Position numbers and translations under genes: made by a program
In this document: one piece after another, positions 17,275-26,467 of the stretch
Numbering within the stretch: position 1 is the stretch's first letter
Layout: each line of letters begins with the position of its first letter
Assembly (NCBI GenBank): GCA_023512135.1
Contig: JAIMAG010000004.1
Span: forward strand, 1 to 64,000
Direction of reading: 5' to 3'
Length of the DNA: 64,000 nucleotides
DNA from: Terriglobia bacterium
Lineage (GTDB): Bacteria > Acidobacteriota > Terriglobia > Acidiferrales > UBA7541
Notes under the pieces: model-generated
What the model was told of the DNA's origin: nothing
What the model saw: the letters and a program-made list of their open reading frames with translations, nothing else
Database searches by the model: none

Positions 17275-19293
17275 CTAGCGGAGTAAATATTCGAGCAGAA
17301 ACCGTGCTGCGGTAGCCAGCAGGGTGGCCAGCACGAAACTGTAGCCAATTGCCGCAGCGGTCAGCCGGCGGCCGAGCTCCCGACTCATGGCCACGATGGT
17401 CGCCAGGCATGGGATGTAGAACGTTACGAAGATCGTGAAGACCAGGATCTGCGTGGTTGTCATCACGGTGTTCACGGCCGAGGTGCCCAGCGCCTGCATC
17501 AGCATCAACAGCGACAGCTCTTTGCGCAGGATGCCGAAAATCAACGTCGTGCCCACGGCGGCAGGCAGCCCGAGCAAGCCGGTCAACGGGGCGAGCGCTG
17601 CGTTCACTCCGCGATCCAGGTGCCAGAATTCGGCTAGGCCGAGCACGACGCTGCCGGCTACCAGAATCGGCCAGCTGACCATGATGAACTCGCGCAGCCG
17701 CAACCAAACTTTCTTGCTCATCACGCGCAACGACGGCCACTGATAGCGGGGCACTTCCAAGAGCATGCCCGGGCTGACTTCCGGCCACAGCCGCGCCAGC
17801 CACCACCCCGAGAAGAACACTACCAGGCCATTGAAGGCGAAAATCCCGAGCGCCCAGCCGGGACCCAGATAGAAAGCGACCAGAGCAAAGATCACCGTCG
17901 AGCGTGCCGAACACGGCACCAGGGTGGCCAGGACGGTGGCCAGGAAACGGTCGCGGCGCGAGGGCAGCACCCGCGTCGCCAGACAGGCCGGTACGCTGCA
18001 GCCGTAGCCCAGCACAATCGGCACTACGGAGGTGCCATGCAGACCAATGCGATGCAGCAGGCCGTCGAGAAGATAGGCCACCCGGGGCAAGTAGCCGACG
18101 TCCTCGAGCAGTGCCAGCCCGAACAGAAACGGCACCAGATAGGGCAGCAACACGGCCGCACCACCCGCAACGCCGTCCCAGAAGCTTCGCGCCAGTGCGT
18201 AACTCAGCGAGCCCGGAACCAGAGTGCGACCCCATTGCGTGAAAAGGGCTTCCAGCCTGTTCTGTACCATCTGCTCGATGGTCGCTCCCAGGCCGAACAC
18301 GCCCCAGAAGAATCCCGCCAGGACCAGAACCAGCATCGCGTAGCCCCAGACCGGATGGGTGAGCAGGCGGTCGATGGCCATGCGGATGTCTCGCTGCGGG
18401 TGCCCCACGGTGGCCACCTGTTCGAACAACTGCATCGCGCAGTTGTGTCGCTCAGCCATGATGACCTCTTCGGCAGCCCGTCCGTGTGTTTGCTCCAGTT
18501 CCTTCCGCAGCGCATCAGCGACGGCACGAATTTGCGGGTCGATGGCGGGTGAAATTTCTTTGTCGGCTTCGAGAAGTTTGATCGCCAGAAACGACCGTGG
18601 CGGGAAAGGTTCCGGCTGGCCGTTGCCCAGGCAGAGTTCCATTTGCTGGATCACCGTAGCGACGTCCCGGTGCCAGTGCAGCACCGGTGCAGGCGGCGTG
18701 GAGTGCCGGGCCGCCTGGAGCACCTGGCGAAATAGTTCCGGCACGCCGAGACCGCGATACGCGATCGTTTCCACCACGGGCAGCGCGAGCAGCTCGGAGA
18801 GTTTGCTTGCAGCAATGGACATCCCTTTGCGCTGCGCCTCGTCCATCATGTTCAGACAGACCACCATGGGCAGCCCGAGTTCGCACAACTCCAGCGTTAG
18901 CTCTAGGCTGCGGCTGAGCAGGGAAGTATCGAGCACATTGACGATCACATCTACGGTGCCGCTCAGCAAAAATTTTTTAGCCGTTGATTCGGTGGGATTG
19001 TTGGCGGTGAGTGAGTAGACGCCCGGCAAATCCACCAGTTCCAACTGAGTGCCATTGATGCGCACCCGGCTCCACGTCAACCGCACCGTGGTGCCCGAAA
19101 AATTGCCGGTCGTCGAACGGTAACCGGCCACTGCGTTGAACAGCGTGCTTTTTCCGCAATTCGGCTGGCCAATCAACACCACGCGCAACATGCCCGGGAC
19201 ACGGGACTTTGGCGCACAGCGGGCATGGGCGCACGAGCAGCTCGCCGGTGGGTCTTTTTCGCAAAGGACGGAGCTGCTGCGGAGCAGCGTCAC
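17275..19293 (-). CDS. feoB: Ferrous iron transport protein B
   Basis: This 672-residue inner-membrane Fe2+ transporter has an N-terminal G domain with G1 GQPNCGKST (42-50), G3 DLPGVYSLTANNPTE and G4 NMMD. A helical insertion and the membrane permease domain with two gate regions follow. The GTG at 19293 overlaps the feoA stop (GTGA) and keeps a Cys/His-rich leader (Cys11, 19, 21, 26) like those preceding the G domain in many FeoB proteins. The alternative ATG at 19191 would begin right at the G domain and has no clear ribosome binding site. Iron supply fits the heme and Fe-S demand of this region. Confidence 0.92.
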   Translation of the reverse strand: MTLLRSSSVLCEKDPPASCSCAHARCAPKSRVPGMLRVVLIGQPNCGKSTLFNAVAGYRSTTGNFSGTTVRLTWSRVRINGTQLELVDLPGVYSLTANNPTESTAKKFLLSGTVDVIVNVLDTSLLSRSLELTLELCELGLPMVVCLNMMDEAQRKGMSIAASKLSELLALPVVETIAYRGLGVPELFRQVLQAARHSTPPAPVLHWHRDVATVIQQMELCLGNGQPEPFPPRSFLAIKLLEADKEISPAIDPQIRAVADALRKELEQTHGRAAEEVIMAERHNCAMQLFEQVATVGHPQRDIRMAIDRLLTHPVWGYAMLVLVLAGFFWGVFGLGATIEQMVQNRLEALFTQWGRTLVPGSLSYALARSFWDGVAGGAAVLLPYLVPFLFGLALLEDVGYLPRVAYLLDGLLHRIGLHGTSVVPIVLGYGCSVPACLATRVLPSRRDRFLATVLATLVPCSARSTVIFALVAFYLGPGWALGIFAFNGLVVFFSGWWLARLWPEVSPGMLLEVPRYQWPSLRVMSKKVWLRLREFIMVSWPILVAGSVVLGLAEFWHLDRGVNAALAPLTGLLGLPAAVGTTLIFGILRKELSLLMLMQALGTSAVNTVMTTTQILVFTIFVTFYIPCLATIVAMSRELGRRLTAAAIGYSFVLATLLATAARFLLEYLLR

Positions 19294-19586
19294 GGAAGTA
19301 GCCGAACCTGAATTTTGCGCGACAGGGCTCGCCCCAGAGCGAGAACCGCACCCTGGGTTTCGATCAGCAGTGGCCCGCCCAGAGGCGCACTCTGCCGTAC
19401 GCAAAGAACGGTTCCCGGTTGGATCCCCAGTTGGGCAAGCTGACGTCGGGTGTCCCGATTCTCCTCGATCTGCACAACCTCAACCTGTTTTCCCTTCGGA
19501 GCATGATCGAGCGAACGGCTGTCCTCACCGAAGGAATCTTCCGAGGTCACCGAGAAAACACGCCCTTTCAGCCTGTCGAGAAGCAT
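19290..19586 (-). CDS. feoA: Ferrous iron transport protein A
   Basis: This 98-residue SH3-like cytosolic protein starts MLLDRLKGRVFSVTSEDSFG and has the FeoA core NRDTRRQLAQLGIQPGTVLC followed by GGPLLIETQGAVLALGRAL. FeoA is thought to modulate FeoB. ATG 19586 has GGGGGA upstream; an in-frame ATG at 19631 would run through the palindrome described next. The gene overlaps feoB, and feoA is the first gene of the pair. Confidence 0.85.
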   Translation of the reverse strand: MLLDRLKGRVFSVTSEDSFGEDSRSLDHAPKGKQVEVVQIEENRDTRRQLAQLGIQPGTVLCVRQSAPLGGPLLIETQGAVLALGRALSRKIQVRLLP

Positions 19587-19610
19587 CAGGAATTCCCCCG
19601 AAACGTTCTT

Positions 19611-19623
19611 GCAACTAAGTTGC
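19611..19623. promoter_or_regulatory. Candidate operator upstream of feoAB
   Basis: GCAACTAAGTTGC is a perfect inverted repeat (five-base arms, three-base centre), 25 bases upstream of the feoA start. DtxR/MntR/Fur-type regulators bind short AT-centred palindromes at this distance, so metal-dependent repression of feoAB is plausible. The sequence does not match a canonical Fur or IdeR box closely. Confidence 0.35.
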
Positions 19624-19815
19624 CATTGCAAAAAAGACTAAATGCCGCCCCCACAAGCAAGTAGCGTTTCATCCCCGACGCGCAGCCCGCTGGAACAGGT
19701 CATCCGCCGCAGTAGTGCGCCAATCGCCCCAGGCTCAGCCTGCCTGCTCGCCTGGAGAAGCTCCGCTACCGAACACGCACCAGCCAGCTTGTATGCAGGT
19801 TGTCGCTCTGACGGG

Positions 19816-20247
19816 TCACCGGCCCCGGGTGGGCTTGCCCTTCCAATTCGGCTGCCCGCGCTCGTTGCGCACTTTCAGCTCGCGGCCACCCTTGCGCAAA
19901 GTCTGTGTGATCAGCACATCCCGGCCGTTGACGCGAATGCGCGATCCGGTCACGGAAACCCGCTCGCCGATTTCGACAAGAAAGCCCTCGCGGGCCAGAA
20001 ACCAGGTTGGGCCTACGTGTACCTCGATGGTCTCCGCATCGGTTTTGACGATCAGGTGTTCTCCGCCCCAGCAGTCGGAACTCCCCCAGGGAACAGAAAT
20101 TTTTTCCGTCACGACTCCTTCGATGGTTGTTTCCGTGCTGGGGTCGTATTTAGGTCTGTCGCGCTGTGGGACACCATATGCCCCCTGGGCGCAAGGAATC
20201 AGGGCCAGCAAGGTTACGACAAAGATGATTTTCCCAGTGCGATGCAT
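19816..20247 (-). CDS. Secreted OB-fold-like protein of unknown function
   Basis: This 143-residue protein has a Sec signal peptide (MHRTGKIIFVVTLLALIPCA, cleavage near AQGAYG) and a short beta-rich domain: TTIEGVVTEKISVPWGSS, HLIVKTDAETIEVHVGPTWF, ERVSVTGSRIRVNGRDVL. The layout resembles periplasmic OB-fold proteins of the YgiW/DUF5666 sort that bind small ligands or metals. AAGGAGGA precedes the ATG. It lies 105 bases downstream of the MerR-type regulator on the same strand and may be its target or operon partner. No specific function can be assigned. Confidence 0.6.
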   Translation of the reverse strand: MHRTGKIIFVVTLLALIPCAQGAYGVPQRDRPKYDPSTETTIEGVVTEKISVPWGSSDCWGGEHLIVKTDAETIEVHVGPTWFLAREGFLVEIGERVSVTGSRIRVNGRDVLITQTLRKGGRELKVRNERGQPNWKGKPTRGR

Positions 20248-20352
20248 GAGTCGGTTTCCTCCTTCTTACCGACGACGTAGTCCGGGCTGCGGCAAAGGCA
20301 ATCTCTTCTGCTTTTTCAGCATGGTGGTCCGGGCCGGCGACTCCGGGGCGGG

Positions 20353-20841
20353 CTATGAGTCAGTCGCTTCTCGTTCGCGACGACAAAACTCGTTGGGCGT
20401 GGCCAGCAGAGCCTTCACGCTCGGCGCATTCGGCGCTGCGCGATAAACGGCACAGAAGTAGCAATCGCGCGCATCCATTCCCGGGCATCGAGCACGGTTT
20501 CGCCAGCACGGTTGCCACGCATCGACCAGCAATGGACAATCGCTCCGGCGGTCGTACGGACAGTTGCGCAACTGCCAGCAGGGCAACAGAGTCAGCAGGT
20601 GACGAATGCTCGCCAGATTCAGGTGAGCTTCGCGAACGAGCCGGAGTATGGTTGCGATCCAGGGATAGTCGAGCTCGGTGAAGTAGCGCGTCCCCCGCGG
20701 TGATTTCAGCGGGATTAACAACCCTTCCCGCTCGTACAGCCGCAGCAGATCCACAGAGACCCCGAAGTGTTTGGCCACCGTCCCGATCTTGATCGCCCCG
20801 TTCGGGAGCCGATTGTCTTTTCGTTTCACAGCTACGCGCAT
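20353..20841 (-). CDS. MerR-family regulator with Cys/Trp-rich C-terminal domain
   Basis: This 162-residue protein opens with a MerR helix-turn-helix (IKIGTVAKHFGVSVDLLRLY, then EREGLLIPLKSPRGTRYFTE) and the following helices. Instead of a usual ligand domain, residues from about 90 to 140 hold seven cysteines arranged as LPCWQLRNC, SDCPLL, QPCWRNRARC, and RDCYFCAVYR. This repeats the CW...C...C...CW...C...CxxC-VY pattern of the two-CW domain known from some bacterial signalling proteins, which suggests metal or Fe-S binding. The likely output is regulation of itself and the adjacent secreted protein. Ligand is unknown. Confidence 0.72.
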   Translation of the reverse strand: MRVAVKRKDNRLPNGAIKIGTVAKHFGVSVDLLRLYEREGLLIPLKSPRGTRYFTELDYPWIATILRLVREAHLNLASIRHLLTLLPCWQLRNCPYDRRSDCPLLVDAWQPCWRNRARCPGMDARDCYFCAVYRAAPNAPSVKALLATPNEFCRREREATDS

Positions 20842-21073
20842 GGTGCCCGTCCGTCTTTGGCAGGAAATTCTGAGAGTCTGCCAAGCTCCGAACGTAGAAA
20901 TCGCAGTTCTGATGCCAGCTCCGATTTTCTTCTAACTCTTTCATTCAGAGGCATTTGTTGCGCTGGCCGGCGGGATTGTGTACAAGGGCTCGCTGTGGCA
21001 GAGCAAATTCCCGCATCGGTTGGGTCGCGGTGCGCGATTTTGCCCGGCTGCTGCCACGCCATGGCATTTTCGG
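20842..21073. other. Intergenic between maeB and MerR-type gene
   Basis: About 230 bases with no supported gene. It is the upstream region of the MerR-type gene and the downstream region of maeB, both minus strand. I see no clear hairpin terminator and no convincing promoter pair. Confidence 0.4.
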
Positions 21074-23386
21074 TCAATCCGCCGCAGTCGGTTGGCTCAC
21101 TTGCCGGTGGGCCACCGGGCGGCGGGTAGGAGCAACCAGCTCTTGCGCATCCACCACGGCCAGTGCCGCAATATTGACAATTTCTTCGACCTCGGCACCG
21201 CGCTGCAAGACATGCACGGGTTTCGACATACCCATCAGAATGGGCCCGATGGCTTCCGCTCCCCCGAGTCGAATCAGTAACTTGTAGGCAATGTTCGCGG
21301 AAGTCAGGTCGGGAAAGATCAGCACGTTGGCCCCGCCGCGGAGTCGGCTGAAGGGATAGGTCTGCTCGATAATTTCGGGCACCACGGCGGTATCGGCCTG
21401 CATTTCGCCGTCCACCATCAAATTCGGATCCGCCTGCTGCACGAGTTCCGCGGCCCGCCGCATCTTTTCCGCCAGCGGATGCTTCACGCTGCCGAAGTTG
21501 GAAAAGGAAAGCATGGCCACGCGCGGCGTGATGTCGAACCGGCGGGCGGTTTCCGCCACACACAGTGCGATTTCCGCCAGCTCTTCCGCGGTCGAGTCGA
21601 TGTTGACTGCGCAATCCGCCAGAAAGTAGACCTCGCCCTGGCGGGTGATCAGCGCGTAGCAGGCCGAAACCTTGTGCAGGTCTTCCCGCATTTTGATGAC
21701 CTGCAGCGCGGGGCGAATGGTGTCCGGGTAATGTTGCGTGACGCCGCTGACCAGCGCATCGGCGTCTCCCAGATGCACCATCATGGAGGCGAACAGATTG
21801 CGGTTCAGAATGAGTTCGTTGGCCTCGGAAAGGGTCACGCCGCGGCGCTGGCGCAGCCGGTAGAGCTCTTCCGCGTAGCTCTGTCGTTTCGGCGAACGGG
21901 CCGGATCCACGATTTCCATGCCCGCCAGAGAAATCCCGAGCTCGGCAGCGCGAGCCTGGATTTTCTCGGCGTGGCCGAGCAGGACCGGTCGAGCAATGTT
22001 CTCCTCCACGAGGATGTGGCAGGCGCGCAGGATTTTGTCGTTTTCGCCCTCGGGGAAGACGACACGTTTGGGCTGCGCTTGCGCCTTGTGGATCAGCATG
22101 CGACTGATCTCGCGCGTCTTGCCCAGACGACGTTCCAGCCGCTCGCGGTATTCTTCCAGGTCCACGGGCTCTTGGGCGACGCCGCTTTCCATGGCCGCGC
22201 GGGCAACGGCGGTCGCTTCCCAGACCAGCACGCGCGGGTCGAAGGGCTTCGGGATAATGTATTCCGGACCAAAACGGATGTGCTCGAGTCCGTAGGCGCG
22301 GCAGACCGAATCCGGCACATCTTCTTTTGCCAGAGCCGCCAGGGCACGCGTCGCGGCCAGCTTCATTTCTTCGTTGATGGCCGTAGCGCGCACGTCCAGC
22401 GCACCGCGGAAGATAAACGGGAAACCGAGCACATTGTTGACTTGGTTGGGATAATCGGAGCGCCCGGTGGCCATCAGAACGTCGCTGCGCGTGGCCAGAG
22501 CGTCTTCGTAGGTGATTTCCGGGTCCGGGTTGGCCATGGCGAAGACAATCGGTCGGTCGGCCATCGTGCGCAGCATCTGGGGCGTGAGTGCGCCTTTGAC
22601 CGACAGGCCAACGAACACATCGGCGCCTTCGATAGCTTCGGCCAGCGTCCGCAGTTTCGTCTCCGCGGCGAACCGTTCCTTATAGGGATTCATGCCCTCC
22701 TTCCGGCCTTTGTAGATCACCCCCTGGGTGTCCACCATCAGAATGTTTTCCCGTTTCACTCCCAGCCGAACGTAGTGCTCGGCGCAGGCGATGCCGGAAG
22801 CGCCCGCCCCGTTGAATACGACGCGAACGCGGTCGATCTCCTTGCCCACGATTTCCAGTGCGTTCAGCAGCGCTGCGCCGGAGATGATCGCCGTGCCGTG
22901 CTGATCGTCGTGGAAGACGGGTATCTTCATGGTTCGGCGCAACGTCTCCTCGATCAGAAAGCATTCCGGCGCTTTGATGTCTTCGAGATTGATCCCGCCG
23001 AAGGTAGGCTCGAGCAGTTGGCAGACGCGAATCACATCCTGCGGATCCGTGGAGTCAATTTCGATGTCGAACACGTCGATATCGGCAAAGCGCTTGAACA
23101 GTACCCCCTTGCCTTCCATGACCGGCTTGCCCGCCAGCGCGCCTATATTCCCAAGTCCCAGAACCGCTGTGCCATTCGTCACCACTGCAACCAGATTCCC
23201 CCGCGCGGTGTACTTGAACGCTTCCCGCGGGTTCTTGCGGATTTCTAGGCAGGGTTCAGCCACTCCAGGGGTATAGGCCAGACTGAGATCGCGTTGTGTG
23301 CGACAGGGTTTGGTCGGAACGACTTCGATTTTTCCCGGACGCTTGCCAAAATGGTAATCTAGCGCATCCTGTCTGTTGATGGCCAT
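21074..23386 (-). CDS. maeB: NADP-type malic enzyme with phosphotransacetylase-like C-terminus
   Basis: This 770-residue cytosolic protein, the usual MaeB length, decarboxylates malate to pyruvate with NAD(P)H formation. The malic enzyme part has [37 protein letters not shown] and the nucleotide fold [17 protein letters not shown]. From about residue 430 a Pta-like domain follows ([19 protein letters not shown]), which in this family usually acts as a regulatory acetyl-CoA sensor rather than an enzyme. ATG 23386 has GAGGAGGC upstream. It could feed pyruvate to the oxidoreductases encoded nearby. Confidence 0.95.
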   Translation of the reverse strand: MAINRQDALDYHFGKRPGKIEVVPTKPCRTQRDLSLAYTPGVAEPCLEIRKNPREAFKYTARGNLVAVVTNGTAVLGLGNIGALAGKPVMEGKGVLFKRFADIDVFDIEIDSTDPQDVIRVCQLLEPTFGGINLEDIKAPECFLIEETLRRTMKIPVFHDDQHGTAIISGAALLNALEIVGKEIDRVRVVFNGAGASGIACAEHYVRLGVKRENILMVDTQGVIYKGRKEGMNPYKERFAAETKLRTLAEAIEGADVFVGLSVKGALTPQMLRTMADRPIVFAMANPDPEITYEDALATRSDVLMATGRSDYPNQVNNVLGFPFIFRGALDVRATAINEEMKLAATRALAALAKEDVPDSVCRAYGLEHIRFGPEYIIPKPFDPRVLVWEATAVARAAMESGVAQEPVDLEEYRERLERRLGKTREISRMLIHKAQAQPKRVVFPEGENDKILRACHILVEENIARPVLLGHAEKIQARAAELGISLAGMEIVDPARSPKRQSYAEELYRLRQRRGVTLSEANELILNRNLFASMMVHLGDADALVSGVTQHYPDTIRPALQVIKMREDLHKVSACYALITRQGEVYFLADCAVNIDSTAEELAEIALCVAETARRFDITPRVAMLSFSNFGSVKHPLAEKMRRAAELVQQADPNLMVDGEMQADTAVVPEIIEQTYPFSRLRGGANVLIFPDLTSANIAYKLLIRLGGAEAIGPILMGMSKPVHVLQRGAEVEEIVNIAALAVVDAQELVAPTRRPVAHRQVSQPTAAD

Positions 23387-23883
23387 ACTGCCTCCTCGAG
23401 TTGACACCCGCGCAGCCCAACTGGCTGCAATTGTCCCCACATAAAAAGCAGTGCAGATTGCTAACCGTGAGAAATCTTGAGCGGAGCTGTCGCAATCCAT
23501 TTATAAAAAAGGACTTAGCGAGTATGCCCCGGCAGTAGACTAGGCTGGGACTGCATCTTGGTGCGAAATGCCGCAACGTTCCTTCTGCATGTTGTTTCTA
23601 TGCAGTCCGTCGAGCGGTGCTAGGCAGCAGAGGCAATGATTACAGAGAGTTGCTGGCAGGGGCTGTTCGACCAACGGGGATCAGGGCTAGCTCGTTGACG
23701 AAAAGCAAAAAAGAGTGTGGCAGGTTCCGCAGCGAAGCAGAGCGGATGTGTGAACCGGCGCATCTGGGGCAACTCGGAAAACTTCGACTGCCGATAACCG
23801 CTGAAAATTGAAATGGTTAGAGCAACAACAGACTCCTGGCCGATGGCCCTGCTATTGCCCGGTTCAAGGTGGAGGAATCAGCC
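23387..23883. other. Divergent intergenic region, maeB / tonB
   Basis: About 500 bases between divergently transcribed maeB and tonB, holding their promoters. A perfect hairpin, GCAGCC-GGCTGC with a five-base loop (23412-23428), lies 26 bases upstream of maeB. A second short inverted repeat, TGCAT-ATGCA, lies near 23588-23606. There is a TTGACG at 23695-23700, but no matching -10 at the right spacing. No coding frame here has family support. Confidence 0.45.
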
Positions 23884-24783
23884 ATGCCAAGGCACGCTAC
23901 TCTGGAAGCTCCGCCGCCCAAGCTGGAGACACCTTCGAGTCCTTCCAAGAATGGGCAGCGCGAGCGGGACGAGGCACGCACTGGCCCGGTTCGTGAGCAC
24001 GCGCCAACGCACAACCGGGAGCTTTTCCGTCAGACTCTGCTCGAGGTGAGCGAAATTTACACTAAGAGTCGAACGGCAGATTTCCTGTTTTCGCTCATGA
24101 TGCACACCCTCGTCGTGGTTCTGCTGGTGCTGATTCCTCTGATGTACACCGAAACGATTGACTTGCGCGCCTTCACGAAGACGTTTCTGGTAGCCCCGCC
24201 GCCCCCGCCACCTCCGCCGCCCCCGCCGGCTGTTGCCGCAGTCGCACGAGCGGCCCGGGTTCCGCAGAGAATTTTCACTGCAGGCGGGAAGCTCATTGCA
24301 CCAGCGGCGATTCCCAAAGAAGTCAAGATACTCAAAGAAGAAGCGCTGCCTCCGGACATCGGATTGGGGATTGGGGTCGAAGGTGGCGTGCCGGGAGGGG
24401 TTCCGGGCGGTCAACTGGGCGGGGTCATCGGGGGCATTGTGAGCAGCGCCCCTCGTGTGCAGGTGCCCCTGCCACCGCCGCCTCCCCAGCGGCGCGAACC
24501 CGTGCGGGTGGGCGGCCGGGTGCAAGCGCCGAGGCTCATCTACGGGCCACAGCCGGACTACCCAATGCTGGCCCGGCAATCGCGTGTGGAAGGCGACGTG
24601 GTCCTGGAAGCTGTCATCGATACCGACGGCAGCGTCGTCGAATTGCGTGTGCTCAGCGGCCATCCGTTGCTGGTCCCAGCCGCGCTGTCGGCAGTTGCCA
24701 AATGGAAGTATCAGCCGACCATTCTGAACGATGAGCCGGTGCCGGTGCGGCTGGAAGTCGTGGTGAAATTCCGGCTGCAGTAA
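23884..24783 (+). CDS. TonB-family energy transducer
   Basis: This 299-residue protein has a charged cytoplasmic N-terminus of about 70 residues and one membrane helix (FLFSLMMHTLVVVLLVLIPL). A run of eleven prolines follows (APPPPPPPPPPPAV), then a Gly-rich linker (GGVPGGVPGGQLGGVIGGI). The C-terminal TonB domain contains PDYPMLARQSRVEGDVVLEA and ends KWKYQPTILNDEPVPVRLEV. It should transmit proton-motive force to outer-membrane receptors; no ExbBD or receptor gene is adjacent. GGAGGA precedes ATG 23884. The linker style is the best taxonomic clue in the window. Confidence 0.9.
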   Translation: MPRHATLEAPPPKLETPSSPSKNGQRERDEARTGPVREHAPTHNRELFRQTLLEVSEIYTKSRTADFLFSLMMHTLVVVLLVLIPLMYTETIDLRAFTKTFLVAPPPPPPPPPPPAVAAVARAARVPQRIFTAGGKLIAPAAIPKEVKILKEEALPPDIGLGIGVEGGVPGGVPGGQLGGVIGGIVSSAPRVQVPLPPPPPQRREPVRVGGRVQAPRLIYGPQPDYPMLARQSRVEGDVVLEAVIDTDGSVVELRVLSGHPLLVPAALSAVAKWKYQPTILNDEPVPVRLEVVVKFRLQ

Positions 24784-24802
24784 TGCAGGAGCGCGTCTCG
24801 TC

Positions 24803-26188
24803 ATGTCCTGGAGAGAACGCTACGCCAGCAAGCGCATGACGGCAGCGCAGGCGCTGCGCTGCGTCGAATCCGGCAGCCGTGTGTACATCCATCCGGGTTG
24901 CGCGGAACCGGAAGTGTTGGCGGAAGCCTTGATCGAGCGAGCCCCGTTTGTCCGGGATGTCGAAATCGTTCACTTGCTCACGCTGGGCAAGGCTCCTTAT
25001 GTTCAGCCCGAGATGGCCGGGCACTTCCGCCACAACGCCATGTTCATCGGTGCCAACGTGCGCGAAGCCGTCAACAGCGGCCGCGCGGACTACACGCCGA
25101 TCTATTTGAGCGAGGTCGAAGGTCTGTTCGAAAGCGGACAGATGCCCCTGGATGTGGCCCTGATCCAGGTTTCCCCGCCGGATGCACACGGCTTCTGCAG
25201 CTTCGGCGTGGGGGTGGATACGACGATGACCGCAGCTCGCTGTGCGCGGTATGTGATCGCGCAGGTGAACGATCAGATGCCCCGAACCTACGGAGACAGC
25301 TTCCTGCACGTGGATCAACTGGATGCGGTGGTCGAAGTCTCGCGACCGCTGTGCGAGCTGCCCCGCGAGCCGGTCACGGAACTGCACCGGGCGATTGCCC
25401 GCAACGTGGCCAGTTTGATCGAAGACGGCGCCACACTTCAGCTCGGCATCGGCGGGATCCCCGACGCCGTTCTGCTGGAGCTGGAAGATCGAAAAGACCT
25501 GGGCATCCACACCGAGATGCTTTCTGACAACGTGATCCCGCTGATTGAATCCGGGGTCATCAATGGGCATCGCAAAACCCTGCATCCCCGCAAAGCGGTG
25601 CTGAGCTTCGTTCTGGGCACCAAGCGGCTGTTTGATTTCGTCCACCACAATCCGATCTTCGAGTTTCATCCGGTGGCGTACACCAACAACCCGTTCGTGA
25701 TTGCGCAAAACGAGCGGATGGTTGCCGTGAACTCCACCCTCCAGGTGGATCTCACCGGACAGGTCTGCTCGGATTCGATTGGCACGTATCTCTACAGTGG
25801 TTTTGGCGGGCAGGTGGACTTTATCCGCGGTGCCCGCCACTCGAAAGGCGGAAAACCGATCATCGCGATGCCCTCGACCGCAAAGAACGGTACGATTTCG
25901 CGCATCGTGCCCATCCTCAGCCCGGGCTCGGGGGTGGTGGCTTCGCGTGGCTCGATCCACTATGTAGTGACCGAATTCGGCATCGCTTATCTGCACGGCA
26001 AATCGATTCGCGAACGCGCGGAAGCCCTGATCCAGATCGCCCATCCGAAATTCCGCGACGAGCTGTACGACTACTGCGAAAAAACGAACTGGCTCCGCCG
26101 GCCGGCTCGCACGGACTTTTCCGTGGCGCACCAGGAAGCCGGACCGCAGCCGCTCGATGCCGTGCCGGCGAGCCCCCAACCGGAGTGA
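24803..26188 (+). CDS. Acetyl-CoA hydrolase/transferase family CoA-transferase
   Basis: This 461-residue class I CoA-transferase-like protein contains ISPxD-like VSPPDAHGFCSFGVGVDTTM, LQLGIGGIPDAVLLELEDRK and the catalytic-glutamate region GIHTEMLSDNVIPLIESG. GSGVVASRGSIHYVVTEFGI lies near the end. Close relatives include 4-hydroxybutyrate CoA-transferase and acetyl-CoA:carboxylate CoA-transferases. Placed just ahead of a 2-oxoacid oxidoreductase operon, it may move CoA from the acyl-CoA product to acetate or another acid. The exact substrate is not readable. Confidence 0.85.
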   Translation: MSWRERYASKRMTAAQALRCVESGSRVYIHPGCAEPEVLAEALIERAPFVRDVEIVHLLTLGKAPYVQPEMAGHFRHNAMFIGANVREAVNSGRADYTPIYLSEVEGLFESGQMPLDVALIQVSPPDAHGFCSFGVGVDTTMTAARCARYVIAQVNDQMPRTYGDSFLHVDQLDAVVEVSRPLCELPREPVTELHRAIARNVASLIEDGATLQLGIGGIPDAVLLELEDRKDLGIHTEMLSDNVIPLIESGVINGHRKTLHPRKAVLSFVLGTKRLFDFVHHNPIFEFHPVAYTNNPFVIAQNERMVAVNSTLQVDLTGQVCSDSIGTYLYSGFGGQVDFIRGARHSKGGKPIIAMPSTAKNGTISRIVPILSPGSGVVASRGSIHYVVTEFGIAYLHGKSIRERAEALIQIAHPKFRDELYDYCEKTNWLRRPARTDFSVAHQEAGPQPLDAVPASPQPE

Positions 26189-26191
26189 GTC

Positions 26192-26467
26192 ATGGCCATA
26201 GAACCTCGCGGCCGAGTCCAGATTGACCCGAACGAATGCAAGGGTTGCGGCCTGTGCATCGACGCCTGCCCGCCGCGTTGCCTGGTGTTCGAAGCTGAGC
26301 TGAGCCCCTACGGGGTGCATCCGGCGCGCTACGTCGGCAGCGGGTGCACCGGCTGCGGGATCTGCTTCTACGTCTGTCCCGAGCCCGGTGCGATTACCGT
26401 CTACCGGGTTTCTCCACCCCCGAAAGTCATCTCGGCTACGGAGGCAGGCCGTGCGGCAACTTTGTAA
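26192..26467 (+). CDS. Ferredoxin (delta) subunit of second 2-oxoacid oxidoreductase
   Basis: This 91-residue protein has two 4Fe-4S motifs: [12 protein letters not shown] (from about residue 16) and [12 protein letters not shown] (from about residue 51). It begins three bases after the CoA-transferase stop. Its last 17 bases overlap the GTG start of the alpha subunit. It should carry electrons from the alpha and beta-gamma subunits to ferredoxin. Confidence 0.9.
   Translation: MAIEPRGRVQIDPNECKGCGLCIDACPPRCLVFEAELSPYGVHPARYVGSGCTGCGICFYVCPEPGAITVYRVSPPPKVISATEAGRAATL

Noticed and set aside
17275-19191. FeoB starting at the ATG at 19191
   Set aside because: No good ribosome site precedes it, and the GTG at 19293 overlaps the feoA stop and retains a Cys-rich leader typical of FeoB.
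24180-24240. Run of proline codons as a simple-sequence artefact
   Set aside because: Polyproline segments are normal in TonB periplasmic linkers, and the frame continues into a good C-terminal domain.
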